In this document: piece after piece, positions 1-12,824 of the stretch
How positions within the stretch are numbered: position 1 is the first letter of the stretch
Layout: each line of letters starts with the position of its first letter
Assembly (NCBI GenBank): GCA_003956705.1
Contig: QZCP01000035.1
Span: forward strand, 62,001-126,000
Direction of reading: 5' to 3'
From: Brevipalpus yothersi
Taxonomy: Eukaryota; Arthropoda; Arachnida; Trombidiformes; Tenuipalpidae
DNA: 64,000 bases
The notes under the pieces: generated by a model
The model's input: the letters and a program-made list of their open reading frames with translations, nothing else
Databases searched by the model: none
What the model was told of the DNA's origin: nothing
Program-made: the position numbers and the translations under genes

Positions 1-800
1 AATACAGTCGTCGCCTTTGATTCTTACCATCTGACCTGTTCCTAGATCTGTACCATTATGAGGACAGTAAGTATCCATTGCATGAACTTTACCATCAGAA
101 TCACGGGTCACAATTATTTGTTTCCCCAGCATTTCGACTGTTTTCATATTTCCAGGAGCCAATTGGTACGATTCGGTTGCTGGAATCCATCCTTTTGGGT
201 AAGGACCAATACACTTTGCATCTTTCTTAGGCTCGCTGTAATCCTAGATTGAACAAATTTACAAATCACTGTTTCATTTTTAGCCATCGGAGTGATATCA
301 GCTAGCAATTTAAACTATTCAAAATGGAATCTCATGACAGATATATTATCCACTCTCCGGAATAATATCGGAAAATAAAATAAAATAGTCAAAAAGTCAG
401 AATCAATATCGTTCAACTAATGGTCATAATAAGTATTCGAAGCAAGTCCACTTCATCAGAATGAGTTTCTTCCATATTGAAGCATAAAATTCCTCTTCAA
501 TCAACAAGTTTAGGTATTAAGGCAAATGAGACTTAGCCAAAATTTCCTAATCATATTAGTTTTTCGAAAATCTCATCAGTAAATTCTTCGAAACAAACAG
601 AACGACGCACTACCAATACTCACGCGTGAGAGATCATCAAAGGCCAAGAAACTAACAATATTGTAACTGTTAATCAAAAATTTTACCGAAAAGTAGAGCA
701 CACTGAAGTAAAGCGTTATAATCAAAAAATCGAAGTGATTCAGTGTAGAAGTCTCAGAAAAAAACGTCACAATAGAATCTGTTAGCATTTTAGGACTCAT
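1..800 (-). CDS. nvd: Neverland/DAF-36-type Rieske oxygenase (cholesterol 7-desaturase), N-terminal part, cut by window edge
   Basis: Two exons are visible: 800-624 and 243-1, the second running off the window. In the family this membrane-anchored Rieske non-haem-iron oxygenase converts cholesterol to 7-dehydrocholesterol, the first step of ecdysteroid synthesis. Exon 1 starts at an ATG preceded in frame by TGA and encodes a hydrophobic anchor (about residues 20-50). The donor CGC|GTGAGT joins in phase 0 to CTAG|GAT. Exon 2 reads into the Rieske domain, with YPKGWIP, a lone strand HAMDTYCPHNGTDLGTG containing the first CxH iron-sulfur ligand pair, then GDDCI at the edge. The second Cys/His pair and the catalytic domain lie outside the window. 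Family assignment rests on the YPxGW plus CPHxG pattern. A generic Rieske oxygenase is the alternative. Confidence 0.82.
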
Positions 801-2327
801 CAGCTGCAGTCACCACTCGGACTACTATGCTCAGAAATTTTAGGAATCTAAATTCAATAAGAGAGTTCTCTGCATTCGAAAGCCATCCAAACGTATATTT
901 AAGAGAAATTTTAGATCTAGATAACTCCCTTGTCTCTGATTTTTTTTGTTTTCAATCAGACAGTCTGGTAAACCTGTTCAAGATTCCCACATCTTGATGA
1001 CTGGATTTGAAACTGAGTGCAATTCAAATAATCTGGTGTTCATCATGAAGTCTAGACCTAGTAAGTATTGAAAAACTTAATCTATGAACTTCGGGAAAAT
1101 TATAGCTTTCAGATGGCTATATTTAAAATTAGAGGAAAGAAAAAAACAGAACTCGTGTTTGAGTGCTACCAGAGTTCCTCAAAAAAACAAATTTTATGGA
1201 TAAATTCAAGTGATTGAATAGATTATCAATTCATTGACGTTAGTTCCCAAGATCATTCAGATTTTTTGAATTCTAACCAATACTTCAACGAGATTGTACA
1301 GGACAGAGCTCGTTAATACTTAATTTTTACATGTGTACTTCGAACTTGGCCAGAAATTCTCCAGCATAGTTGGAAATTTAGCACTCTGCTCGAATGTATC
1401 GATAAAAAAGTTGTGAATTTCACCTGAGCTATTGGAAAACTTTCCGAAATAAATAGTCTCTCTGACAAAAATTTCTCTTTAAGCACTCAGTCTTCAATAA
1501 AGGCTGATAGGCTGGATGAAAAAAATTGAAACAATTAAACTTTCCTTTCAGACTAAGAAACGTGATCCTCTCTCTCCCATCTTAACCTAATTCTTTTCAT
1601 CACAATTTATTTCTGTTCATCATCACTGCCATCATCATCATCTCTTTTCCTCAATCAGCGGAAGCATTAAAATTATTTTTTAAGGGAAATTTTTCGCACA
1701 ATCAAAATGATGCCATAAACTGGCCAGTTGATGTTTAATCATGGTGAAGAGAGATGTAAGCCAAAATTTTTTGGTTGATTTGAGCAACTGCAAAGAAGAT
1801 CTGATGTTTATCTTGTGCAATGTTTACAAACATTTCTCATTCTCATTCAGTTTCCCTCATTTTTTGAGCTAATCTTTTTTCGCATTTTACTGTGGAAATA
1901 ATTTCCTCTTTTCAATTAATCCAAGTTGTCCAGATCAATCAATCCCAATGATTTGTCCTCCTCTCCTGTGATTAATGTGTGTGTATATACATGAGTGTTT
2001 GTGTGTGTAGAAGTTTTGTTGTTTAATGTTCATCGAGCTGTTCAGTGGTGATGATAAGGAAAAACATTCGAATTTTGATGTTTAATTGGCTTTTAATTGT
2101 AATCGACTTTGTTGAAGTTCCAAGGGAAATGAAAAATTATCAGCCTCATTTGTGGATAACTTGAGTTGAAAATTTTGTTCACCTCATCTCTGTACAGTGG
2201 AAAAATTGAATTCGAGTTCATCAAGAAATATCCATCACTTTGGATAATCATCTCACCATCATCAATTCACAGTTTATATATCGCATTTTTTATCAGTGAA
2301 ATTTAAGTGTTTTTTTCCTACAAAAAA
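801..2327. other. Intergenic region between divergent nvd and CUEDC1 genes
   Basis: No coding region supported. The sequence is AT-rich with short TG runs near 1980-2010 and should hold the promoters of both flanking, divergently transcribed genes. No element was recognised. Confidence 0.6.
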
Positions 2328-4194
2328 ATGGCCACCTTGGATCAAATGGGTTCAGTTGACGATCGAAGAAATCAAACGAATCTCCCTGTGACTCAATTAG
2401 ATTTCTCTCAAGGTGAATAGTGTTTAGATATCTTATGAATCTTATTTACGTTATTTTTAGAAGCAAGTGTCACTCATTGGATCTTATTCCCCTCAGCAAT
2501 GCAAGATTTCAAGACTATGTTTCCGACTCTAGAAGAAAGTGTTATTGAGATGGTTTTACGATCAAATAATGGTGCTGTTGATGTAACAATCGATCAATTA
2601 CTGACAATGACATCAGACAATGAACAAGAAAGGGTCAAAAAGCCGAATTTCATCGACCAGGCTCCTCCACCCGGTTTTAGAGAGGTAGTGAGTTTTCTCT
2701 AAAATTTTTCCTCATTTCTCTGAAATCTTTCTCAATAATTCAATAGAAAAGTCCTCCATTTAAAGATTCAATTCTCATGTATCTTCTATCTTCTACTGGA
2801 ATGTAGAAGAGAAATTCAATAGAATGTATAGCTTTTGTGTTCTTCATCTATGAAGGTGAATTTCGTGCAAATATGATTTTTTTGCCTTCTCATTTTGGCT
2901 CCCCCAACCCTATCGGATTATCCATATTTTTCACAACTAGATCTTTTTTCACCACTCTTAATCAATTTTTCACACTCATTCGAAATTCTGCACTGTCATC
3001 TTGTGCTAGAGATTACTCAATACAACAATCATACTGGGCTATCAGCAAATGATGAATAGACCATGATTCGATCCACTATGAAAAAAGGATCGAAAATGCG
3101 GCGATTTTCAGCTAAATTCATGAAAAAAGTTGGAAAATTTTCAGATGATTACCGTAATTCTTTTCATCTTTTTTCCTAGGCTGTTGTCGCATATCCCTCT
3201 CAGCCTACCTCTCTATTTCCTCCCAAATATTCGCAAGGTGCTATATCGGAGATGAAAGATTCCAAGGAGAAAATGACTAACAAGTCAGTACTATAGCATT
3301 CAATCTCAAGCAGAAATAATCATTGTTCATTTTCTACACAGTAGCCTGAGAGCAAAAACCAGATGGAATCCTCCATTAATTGGTCCTCTACCTGACAGTT
3401 TTCTAAGAATTACACCATCGGATCATTTTAACTTGCCAAGGATTGGTGGCTTCAGTCCTGTTGACTTGAAAAAAGTAGTGTACCCGCAATCTTGTTCAAA
3501 TCAAAAGAAGCTCTTTATCTAATTTTTCGTTGTTAATTCTTTCTAGAGAATGGAAGAAAACGAAAGACAAAGGCGTCTCACCATGGAAGATTTGGAGGCA
3601 GCCCAATACTTGGAAGATGAAAGAATGGCAATCTTTCTCCAAAACGAAGAGTTCATTCGCGAACTCAGGCACAATAAAGATTTCATGAAAACATTGGACA
3701 TGGATGCAGCTCTTCAGACAAGGTAATCGAGAAATTTCTAAGACTCAATACTCGTCGCTCAAGTAGAATTCAAAAACGAAATTTTGTGAGATCATTCTAT
3801 TTCAGCCTATTCCTGTAATTTTATTGTTCTCGATCGAACCAAATAACAAGCTCAATTCAGCTTGTATTTTGTTCAACTGGTCATATTCATACATCTTATG
3901 ATTTTTAGCAGGTTGGAGGATGTTCTACCTGATGGACCATCTGTTCCATCACATGAAGATGATGCAGCTTTTAAAGAAAAATTGAAACATATGGGGAAAA
4001 CATCACGAAAAAAGTTTGCCCACTTCGCAAAAATTTTCTCTCGCCGAAGAAGAACAAGTTTCCCTCAGCTTCTTGGAAGAAATAGTCATGAAACTGCTGG
4101 TCGAGAAAATTTGTTTGGCGATGACAGTTATAGTCAATTGGAGAATGAAGGATCTGACAATGAGAGTGCTAATAGGAAAAGAGGTTTTTCATGA
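2328..4194 (+). CDS. CUEDC1: CUE domain-containing protein 1 homologue
   Basis: Six exons: 2328-2412, 2497-2684 (or 2687), 3180-3283, 3342-3474, 3547-3722 and 3912-4194, giving about 322 aa against roughly 386 in the human protein. The CUE domain (a ubiquitin-binding three-helix fold) sits near the N-terminus and shows the family core AMQDFKTMFP and GAVDVTIDQLL. Further blocks match the vertebrate protein in order: WNPPLIGPLPDSFLRI, then a helical stretch with YLEDERMAIFLQNEEF, then KEKLKHMGKTSRKKF followed by a basic tail. Two donor sites three bases apart end exon 2 (AGAGAG|GTAGTG or GTA|GTGAGT), so a one-residue variant is possible. The molecular role of the family is poorly defined. An AATAAA lies at 4365. 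Confidence 0.9.
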
Positions 4195-4364
4195 AGTTTT
4201 GTAGAAACAATGCAACAGGGTCATTCATTTTGGTCACAAGTTTCCTTCGCAAATCTCCGAACACTTCGAAATATGGACGAAAATAAAGCATCTATCAAAT
4301 GATGCTTAACGAATAAACTGAGCATTTAAGGAGTGAAGACTCCCATCCTGTAAATTGCAATATT

Positions 4365-4370
4365 AATAAA
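4365..4370 (+). terminator. Poly(A) signal of CUEDC1
   Basis: Canonical AATAAA about 170 bp after the stop codon. The rest of the 490-bp gap before OMA1 shows nothing else recognisable. Confidence 0.6.
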
Positions 4371-4685
4371 TAACGAACACATTTAAACACTTTCATCGGT
4401 GTTACGGGAAAAGAAAGAAAGAATTTTTTCATTATTTGTGTTTCTGTGAAGTGCAACTTCCAACTTCCGTGCCCAGTAGTTGTGCTTCCGTGTAAAAAGT
4501 CTTTCAGGCTGAAGTCGTCAACTTAAAGAGCGGTGTAGCCATAGTAACACTGGATGTTCCAGCTGATGTAATGTTTTGATTGTGTTACAACACGAGAGCA
4601 CTTTGGTGGAGGCTAAATTTTTTTAGATTTGATTGTGCTTAAGTTTATTAGTTTTTCCCTTATATTTTTTCAATTAAATTGATCA

Positions 4686-6220
4686 ATGGCTTCTCCACTA
4701 TACCGACTACTATTTAAGCCATCTCGTCCACCATGGTTAATTGGTCAGGGGAATCCAATGTTTATCTCTCTCCCGCATGTGATTTCTGGTCGAGGTCGAT
4801 TTTGCCATCGTTCTGCAGCCAAAATTGTACACAATTTGCGACATCAGGTTGATGGTGGGTATAACGTAATGTTGAAACGATGCTTTCGAAACTTTACACA
4901 ATTCGCTGTTCTTTTTATTCTGCACAGTTTCAAGAGAATCATATTTTTTGAGAGGTTTTCTTAAGCCTTATCCACTTGGAGTACATCATAATTTGAGCAT
5001 GAGAGAACCTGGCAATATCCAGGAAAGAATGTTTCATACAACTAGGCCTAATCAAATTCATCCCATGATAGTAGCTGTTCTAAGACCAGTGGCAAAGCTT
5101 GTCGCTGTACTAGCCGGTCGGAATATTAGAAAGTGGTACAGAAATTTACCTCAGGAGAGGAAGGATGAGCTGAAAGCCAAGTTTTTCAAGAATCAAAAGA
5201 TTCTGTATTGGGCTATCGGAATTTCCGTTGCCGGCTCATACCTATTCTATTTAACTCATTTGAAGCCCACTCCTATCACTGGTAGAGATAGGTTCTTAAT
5301 GTTCAACGAGGAACAATTCGCCAAGTTGTCCAGGACAAATTTTGATGCTCTCATAGCTGGTCTCGAAAAAGATCTTCTACCATCCCATCATCCAGTCTGC
5401 AAACGAGTTGAACGAGTTGCTAGAAGAATTCTCAACTCTAATAAAGATATAGAACAGATTTTTGGAAAAGATTGGTCCATTGTTGTTATTAATAGCCCTA
5501 CACGAAACGCCTTTGCAGCACCAAATGGTCAAATTTTCGTTTTCACAGGTAATCTAACTCATAAAAATTGAATTTCTAGCTGAACTCATCTTCAATCTCT
5601 GTTATTTCTTCTCAGGTATCCTGGATATCTGTACCAATGATGATCAATTAGGAGTTGTTCTATCCCATGAAATATCTCACTCAATTCTTGGACATGCTGC
5701 TGAAATGTTCAGCTATCAATCATATATTGACTTTTTTGTTATTTTTATGATAGCAATGATATGGGCTGTGATACCCTCTGATTTGATCTCTGCAGCCGTT
5801 CATTTCCTTTTGGAAAATGTTCTCTCTATTGGTGTCAAGTTACCATACAATCGTAAACTGGAAACAGAAGCTGATGATGTTGGCTTAATGCTCGCATCTA
5901 AGTCTTGTTTTGATGTGAGGGAAGCAGTTGCTTTCTGGAGAAAGATGAAATTCCTAGAAACTATGGAACTGGGTTTACCTGATGTTGAGTACACTCCCAA
6001 CTCAATCGAATTCATCTCATCTCATCCAGCAAGTGAGAATCGAGCTGAGCATCTCCAAGAGATGCTTCCCTTGGCAATGAAACTCAGATCTGAATGTGAA
6101 TGTCCTAGATTACCTTACATTGATCCGATTGCAGCGTTAGAAGCTGAAAAAGAAGCCTACACTAGAATGCAAAGGAATAGAAGATCGAGAAATGTAATAA
6201 CAATAGATGTTAAGCCTTGA
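4686..6220 (+). CDS. OMA1: Mitochondrial inner-membrane zinc metalloprotease OMA1
   Basis: Three exons, 4686-4854, 4928-5548 and 5616-6220, encode 464 aa. OMA1 is the stress-activated M48 peptidase of the inner mitochondrial membrane that cleaves OPA1 and other substrates when membrane potential falls. The N-terminus is basic and free of acidic residues, as expected for a presequence. One hydrophobic segment (YWAIGISVAGSYLFYL) precedes the catalytic domain. The zinc motif HEISH is near 5668, and the third ligand is in ETEADDVG near 5862. A second hydrophobic stretch follows the HExxH helix (FFVIFMIAMIWAVIP). The late motif SSHPASENRAEHL is also typical. The start is the first ATG of the frame after the 5' leader. 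Confidence 0.95.
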
Positions 6221-6998
6221 ATTACAAATGATAGCCTTTCGGAAATCTCATGAAATAATTTCGTCGAAACTCTCAACTCATTTTCAACTCATCGAGCCAC
6301 TTTCAATTTGTCTTCCTAAAAGTTTTAATGAAACGAAAAAATCAAATAAAGTTTATTGAGCCTACAGAAATCATGCCTAATATTCTGCCTAAACCTTGAT
6401 GACCATCAGGTGTAAAATTCAATCCATGTCATGTCATGAGGCTTTTTACATCTTGAACGACTGAACGAAGATAGCTTCACTCGAGAATTCTTTCCATCTA
6501 ATTGCTAATATAAATCAGTGCATTGGTAATGATAATAGAGAAGTGAGCTGTTCTTCAGTTCGCAAACTTTGAACTTTGGAATATCATCAAGATTTGATGA
6601 AAAAACAGCTTTCGCAAACACTCTAAAGTTTACTTAAGTTTACTCAATTCATCAACGAAAATTTTTTTCCTCCACAAATGCAATTCCTACAGATCTCAGA
6701 AATTGAGTTAATCGAGGGTAGACCATGAAGATTATCATATGATCCATTTTTAGTGGACATAATACATCAACCACTATGAAGCTGTGGAAGTTTAACAAGG
6801 AAACTTTCTCGACTTGATCAAACTTTGCTCACCAAACCGGCTAATATTTGCGCAAACTCATCAGTAAAGTGAAGACTGTTGAAGATCGGAAAATCTTCAT
6901 GTACAAGTGATGAATGTTGCCATCGTTTTAAAGTGGCCAAGTGTCTTGAATTTTTGTGATTAAGTTTCATCTTGTTTGTATTAATTAACCATTCAACA
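6221..6998. other. Intergenic region OMA1-HADHA
   Basis: Apart from the OMA1 3' end, nothing coding or repetitive was recognised. It should contain the HADHA promoter. Confidence 0.5.
6345..6350 (+). terminator. Poly(A) signal of OMA1
   Basis: AATAAA about 125 bp after the OMA1 stop, in the 3' UTR. Confidence 0.6.
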
Positions 6999-9469
6999 AT
7001 GAATGTCTCACGTTTACAAGTGTTACGTTCATTGTTTATGTCTTCGAGAGCATCACCACACAAAATATCACCTGTGAGTCGATGTTTTGCATCCCAAAGT
7101 GAGTTGAAAAATTGTAAATTTGCTATGTAATCTTGTGTGCAAGATTAACTGCTAGTTTTTCTCTTCACTTTCAATTGATGTTGACACTTGATTACAATTG
7201 CTGCTATCTCTGTTTCAGGTGAATATGTTACATGTACTGTTCGTGATGGAGTTGCAGTGCTCAAATTTGATAATCCAAAGGAGAAAGTTAACAGTCTATC
7301 GGAAGAGTTCGATAAATCTATGAGAGATCATTTCGACAGGCTGATGAGCGATTCATCTGTCAATGCTGCCGTACTCATATCTGGTAAACCGGATAATTTT
7401 ATTGTCGGGGCAGACATCAGTATGCTTGAGAAATGTCAATCAGCTGAAGAGGCTACTAAACTGGCCCATGGTAAGGACTCTTACATTGTGGCCATACTTT
7501 CATCATTTTATCATGATTGAAGATTGAATGTTCATGATGATCTTCGAGAAGCTTTCGAATTGATCTTTTTATGATAATTCTCTTCTCTATCATCCAAATA
7601 GAGGGGCAAAAAATGTTTGTTCAACTTTCCCAGTCTCGAAAACCTATTGTTGCTGCTATTATGGGTCAATGTCTCGGAGGTGGACTGGAACTCGCTATGA
7701 ACTGCCATTACAGAATTGCCGTTAAGGACAAAAAAACTTCACTAGGACTTCCTGAAGTGATGCTAGGACTTTTGCCTGGTGCAACAGGATGTGAAAGGTT
7801 ACCTAAGCTCATTAATTTACCAGAAGCTCTTACAATGATGTTGACTGCAAAATCTCAGCGAGCTGATAAAGCAAAGAAATTGGGTCTTGTTGACATGACT
7901 ATCGACCCTCTTGGTCCTGGTGAAACTACTGGACCTCAAAGGACCTTGGAATACCTTGAAGAAGTTGCAGTTCAAGTCGCTCAAGACTTGGCATCTGGCA
8001 AACTTAAACCTGACCGTAAAAGGCCTCTAATGGAAAGTAAGTTTTCAGTTCTACTTGATATTCATTTTCTTTATATTTTCAATACAATTTCACATTTTTC
8101 CACAGCAATCATGAACATGGCATTCTCCAATCAGTGGCTGAGAGAAAAAGTAGTTTTTGAGAAAGCAAAACAAGGAGTCATGTCTAAAACTTTTGGATTG
8201 TACCCAGCACCTCTCAAGATTCTTGAAGTTGTCAAAACTGGACTTGACAATGGCTTTGAAGCTGGTCTAGAGGCAGAACGCAAGGCTTTTGGCGAACTTT
8301 CCCAAACACCCCACTCTAAAGCTCTCATAGGTCTCTTCCGTGGACAAACTTTATGTAAGAAGAATCGTTTCGGCAAGCCACAGAAACAGCCTAAATCTGT
8401 CGGTATACTCGGGGCTGGTTTTATGGGAGCAGGAATTGCTGCTGTATCAATAGATAAAGGCTACAATGTTCAAATGAAAGACATGAACGCTGATGGCCTT
8501 TCTCGGGGTGAACAACAAATAACAAAGATTTTTGACACTTATGTCAAGAGAAAGAAGATAACTCCGTATGAGCGTGATGTGTTCCTATCTAAACTTCACC
8601 CAACCCTAGACTATAAAGATTTGGCTCAGTCTGATATTGTAATCGAAGCTGTGTTCGAGGATATTCAAATCAAACACAAGGTCATTAAAGAGCTCGAGCA
8701 GCATATTCGACCCGATTGTATTTTTGCATCTAATACCTCCGCTCTGCCTATCTCTTCTGTTGCTGAGGCATCAAAGAGACCAGAGAATGTTGTTGGTATG
8801 CACTACTTTTCGCCTGTGGAAAAGATGCAACTTCTGGAAATTATAACCACCGATAAAACTTCAAAGGAAGCCTCAGCAGTGGCTGTAGATGTTGGATTGA
8901 AACAAGGCAAAGTAGTTATTGTTGTCAAGGATGGTCCAGGTTTTTACACAACGAGGATCTTGTCTTTCATGATGTCGGAAGCTTATCGTCTGCTGCTGGA
9001 AGGTGTGGAGCCAAAACGCTTAGACAAGTTGACTAAAGCTTATGGATGGCCAGTTGGTGCCGCAACTCTAATGGATGAGGTTGGACAAGATGTTGGCACT
9101 CATATTGGTGTATATCTAGAGGGAATCTTCAAAGACCGCATCAGAGGAGGATCTCGAGAATTGGGAGAAGCTATGTTGGCTGCGAAATTCTTTGGTGAGA
9201 ATTCTTTCTCATTCATTGGGGCGTTCTTGATTGCTTGATGAATTAGGGATCTTTTGATTATGAAAGTTTATTTACCTGCTACTATTTCTATCTTTATTCT
9301 AATTTTTTTCATTCTCTTTGCTGTTTTATAGGACGTAAGGCTGGAAAAGGTTGGTACATCTATCCATCGGATAAAAAGAAGGGAGAACGACAAATGAACC
9401 CAGAAGCACTCGATTTGCTCAAAAAATACTCTCAACAACCAAAACTTGCGTGAGTAGTCTTTTTACTAT

Positions 9470-9525
<56 letters not shown>

Positions 9526-9709
9526 NNNNNNNNNNNNNNNNNNNNNNNNNNNNNNNNNNNNNNNNNNNNNNNNNNNNNNNNNNNNNNNNNNNNNNNNNNN
9601 NNNNNNNNNNNNNNNNNNNNNNNNNNNNNNNNNNNNNNNNNNNNNNNNNNNNNNNNNNNNNNNNNNNNNNNNNNNNNNNNNNNNNNNNNNNNNNNNNNNN
9701 NNNNNNNNN

Positions 9710-9780
<71 letters not shown>

Positions 9781-10222
9781 ACTGCTCTATCTAAATGGTT
9801 CCTTCATTTTTTTACTCTACAGAAACACTGATGAAGAAGTTCAAATGCGATTAGTTACTAGATTTGTTAACGAAGCTATTCTCTGCCTTGAAGAAGGTGT
9901 ACTTCATAATCCTGTAAGTTCTTTTGATTCTCTAACTTGTACCCGGTTCTTCCTGGGTCGAACTTCATGCTAAGAGTAATTGATAATTTGATATTTATTT
10001 CTCTTCTTCCAGCTCGAAGGAGATATTGGTGCGGTATTTGGACTTGGTTTCCCACCCTTCCTTGGAGGTCCATTCCGATACGTGGATCATTATGGTGCTG
10101 ATAAATTGGTTGGATGGATGGATAAATTCCGCAACGCGTATGGATCTGAATTCACCCCTTGCCAGCTTCTTCTAGATCATGCGAAAGATCCATCCAAAAA
10201 GTTCCACGTGAAGAGCTCGTAA
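6999..10222 (+). CDS. HADHA: Mitochondrial trifunctional protein subunit alpha (enoyl-CoA hydratase / 3-hydroxyacyl-CoA dehydrogenase)
   Basis: Seven exons: 6999-7098, 7219-7470, 7602-8036, 8106-9194, 9332-9449, 9823-9913 and 10013-10222. They give 764 aa, matching the human 763. It carries out two steps of long-chain fatty-acid beta-oxidation. The N-terminus is a basic, Ser-rich presequence. The crotonase half shows GQCLGGGLELAMNCHYRIA and LGLPEVMLGLLPGATG with its two catalytic Glu. The dehydrogenase half shows the NAD motif GAGFMGAGIA, the catalytic His in GMHYFSPVEKMQLLEI, and VKDGPGFYTTR. The C-terminal half ends with EGDIGAVFGLGFPPFLGGPFRYVD. The first-exon donor was placed at AAA|GTGAGT (7099) rather than the earlier GTGAGT because only this keeps frame. 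Intron 5 contains a CT microsatellite with an assembly gap. Confidence 0.97.
9472..9778. repeat. (CT)n microsatellite with N gap 9526-9709, in HADHA intron 5
   Basis: Pure CT dinucleotides flank a run of 184 N. The true length is unknown. Confidence 0.95.
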
Positions 10223-10225
10223 TAG

Positions 10226-10231
10226 AATAAA
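10226..10231 (+). terminator. Poly(A) signal of HADHA
   Basis: AATAAA begins three bases after the stop codon, an unusually short distance. A further signal may exist downstream in the 550-bp convergent gap to the carboxylesterase. Confidence 0.45.
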
Positions 10232-10638
10232 TATTAATATATGAATATCTTTTGGAGGCAATATGAATATTTTATGCAAATTATATCGATGGCTATAAAA
10301 TTTTCCTATTTTTTCAGTTTGTTATATCGAATATTAATAACAAAAAAGTGAAATGTACTGACTTCTCTCAATGCATCCCAAGAATCAGTCCTCGCTCCTC
10401 TTATTGCATTTGTTTTCTCTTTATCTTCCTCTGAAAAATTTAACTATTTTTCTACTGATAAGCAGAAGTTTTTGAGGCAATCAGGCCAAATTCTTTCACT
10501 TTTCTATGCGTTTTTAGATATTTCTCCCCATCTTCTCAAGGTGATGGACGAATTCATCATTTAACAACCACTTTTTACATTATGAGGATGTGATTAATGA
10601 TCTTTTGATCCTATTCTAGGTAGGTTAAAAAATTATAA

Positions 10639-10644
10639 TTTATT
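10639..10644 (-). terminator. Poly(A) signal of the carboxylesterase gene
   Basis: TTTATT on the plus strand (AATAAA on minus) about 130 bp beyond the stop codon. Confidence 0.45.
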
Positions 10645-10775
10645 TACAAATTATAGAGGCTAATATCATCCTCTTTTATCTCATAGTACTACTACTACTT
10701 GGCCATCGAGCGAATGGCTGAAGAATTCAATTCATTTCTACGATTTAATTGAGTTGCATAACGATAGGATTCTGT

Positions 10776-12824
10776 CTAGAGCATGGGAATAGTTGAGAAA
10801 ATGTGCCAATAGTCGATGCAAAAGCTTGGTCTGTTGGTAATCAGTTTACCGATGAAACGATCGTTCAGCTCCATGATGTGAGTTTTCCCATCTTTGTGCG
10901 AAAATTTTGGCCATTGAACAGGTCCTTGCTGTGGTGGCTCACTGAAAAAAAAACATGAAAAATACATTTGTTATTATTTCGTGATTAATTATTATCTATT
11001 ACCCTGTTCGTGCGAAGTCTATCCAAATTTTCATCATGTTCATGCTCAAGAGAAAATCTGCTTTGGTAAATTCTTTCGGTTTGCGGAATGGTTCACCAAA
11101 AACGTAGGGAATCTCATCTGTGTGACAAGGTCCAAGTGATCTATCGATATTGCATATTCCAATCATAGACTTTTTCGGTTTTTGGGTATGCATGTAGCCA
11201 AAAACTTGATTCTCTGACTGACTCAGATTAGCTAAACTGTGTCCAAACGCATACGTTGGACAAGTAAACAGTATGTCACCAAGTGCTTTGATGAGAGCTG
11301 ATCGAATTCTCTTCGTACTAATGTCTTTCGAACTTCCGAGATAATTGTTCACAAAAAAATCCAAATTTTTTCCTCCAGTAATTGCCTTGAGACCCTTCAC
11401 TCCATCAGAATAGGAGAGTTGAACTTTTGGATCAATGAATGACGCATTAAAAATTCCTAAGAACAATGAACCATCATTTTGCTCTGAGCCGACCAGTAGA
11501 TTTTTTCCTTTATTGAACGATTTATCCTTAAACGCTTCCTCAGGTGTTTTTGGTAAAAATTCATCTCCAAAAATTGGCTTCATTTCCAAGTGAAGCGGAG
11601 GAAACTATATCACATAATCAGATTCATTTCAGAGAAGGAGAAAGAATAGTCTATTCGTTAGTATTTTGAGGATATAGATCGAAAATGGAGGGAAGAGTTG
11701 GTCTCACAACGAATGTCCAGTATTCTTCGATAGTATTGAGTAGATGTCTGATCACTTACCTTCGTTAACAGAAACTCGGAGGCGTCCATTTCTTGTAGAC
11801 ATTTAAGAGGATTTTCTTTGCCAGAACAGCCAACTTTGTCGATCACATTTAAGGATGAATTGATGACTGACTGCCGAGCATTGGGTGCAACTGGCCACGG
11901 AGCTCCACTCTCCATGATGGCTCGTTTGAATAGATGCTTGGACATGGGTGAAATGAGATGTAGACCAACAGAAATTGAGCCAGCACTTTCACCGAAAATT
12001 GTTACTTGTCTTGGATCCCCACCAAACTGACCAATATTATCGTGAACCCATCTTAGAGCAAAATTTTGATCCCACATGCCCATATTTCCATGTATTTCCG
12101 GAACTGCTTCTCCCGGAAGTAAGAATCCGAAGACATTCAGACGGTAATTGATGGTCACTAGGATTACATCATGTAGTGGTACCAAAGGTATCGGATTGAA
12201 GGCATCTCTCTCTGTGCTCGAACCTCCCAAGAATGCTCCACCATGAATCCAGAATAGAACTGATCGCTTTTTGACCTCTCTTTCTTGATAGGCTGCCTGA
12301 GTTGTGAAAACATTGAGGAAAAGGCAATTCTCATCACTATCCTCAGGTGCAACAGCTGAGCCTCTGAAAGATTGATGAATTTTTGAAGTGAGTAAAAATT
12401 ATTTGAATACAGGATAGATAATTTTTTCTCCCCGATTAACTTGAATCGGATAGTAAACAAGCTCAATCAAAGATTTTTTCCTTTTGTAACTAGTTTAAAA
12501 CCCTTTCAACTACATAAAATATACTTACCCTTGTTGATTTTGAATACAAGATTTACCATATTCGGTCACTTTCAGTGTTTCAGTCCATCGATCTGGTGGT
12601 GATGGTCTTCGAAATCTTAGTGGACCTAATGGAGGCTTCGCGTAAGGTACACCTTTGTACTGAAACACTTTGACCTCTTTATAAACACCGACAGACCCTT
12701 GTATCGGCCCATAAGTTGTTGGAATCACAGGAGTTAGTTTCAGTTCTCCACAGTTTGCGATGCCTACCAGCAGGACACAGAGAAATAATAAGAACGAGAA
12801 AAATCTGGATATCAGATTATTCAT
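10776..12824 (-). CDS. Secreted carboxylesterase (type-B, alpha/beta hydrolase)
   Basis: Four exons, 12824-12529, 12363-11760, 11604-11003 and 10941-10776, give 555 aa, the usual family length. A signal peptide (about residues 1-25, with SFLLFLCVLLVGIANC) predicts export. The type-B features are in order: GVPYAKPPLGPLRFRRP, the Glu/Asp-Asn-Cys stretch EDSDENCLFLNVF, oxyanion hole HGGAF, the nucleophile in FGESAGSISVGLHL, catalytic His in GPCHTDEIPYVFG, and a late WPKF block. At the acid position the sequence is QNDGSLFLG, so the triad acid appears to be Asp instead of the usual Glu. There is no C-terminal HxEL ER-retention motif. Substrate cannot be told: detoxification, hormone or pheromone ester hydrolysis are all possible. 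Confidence 0.93.

Noticed and set aside
2837..3052. 71-codon frame in CUEDC1 intron 2
   Set aside because: Between good splice sites of CUEDC1 and not protein-like.
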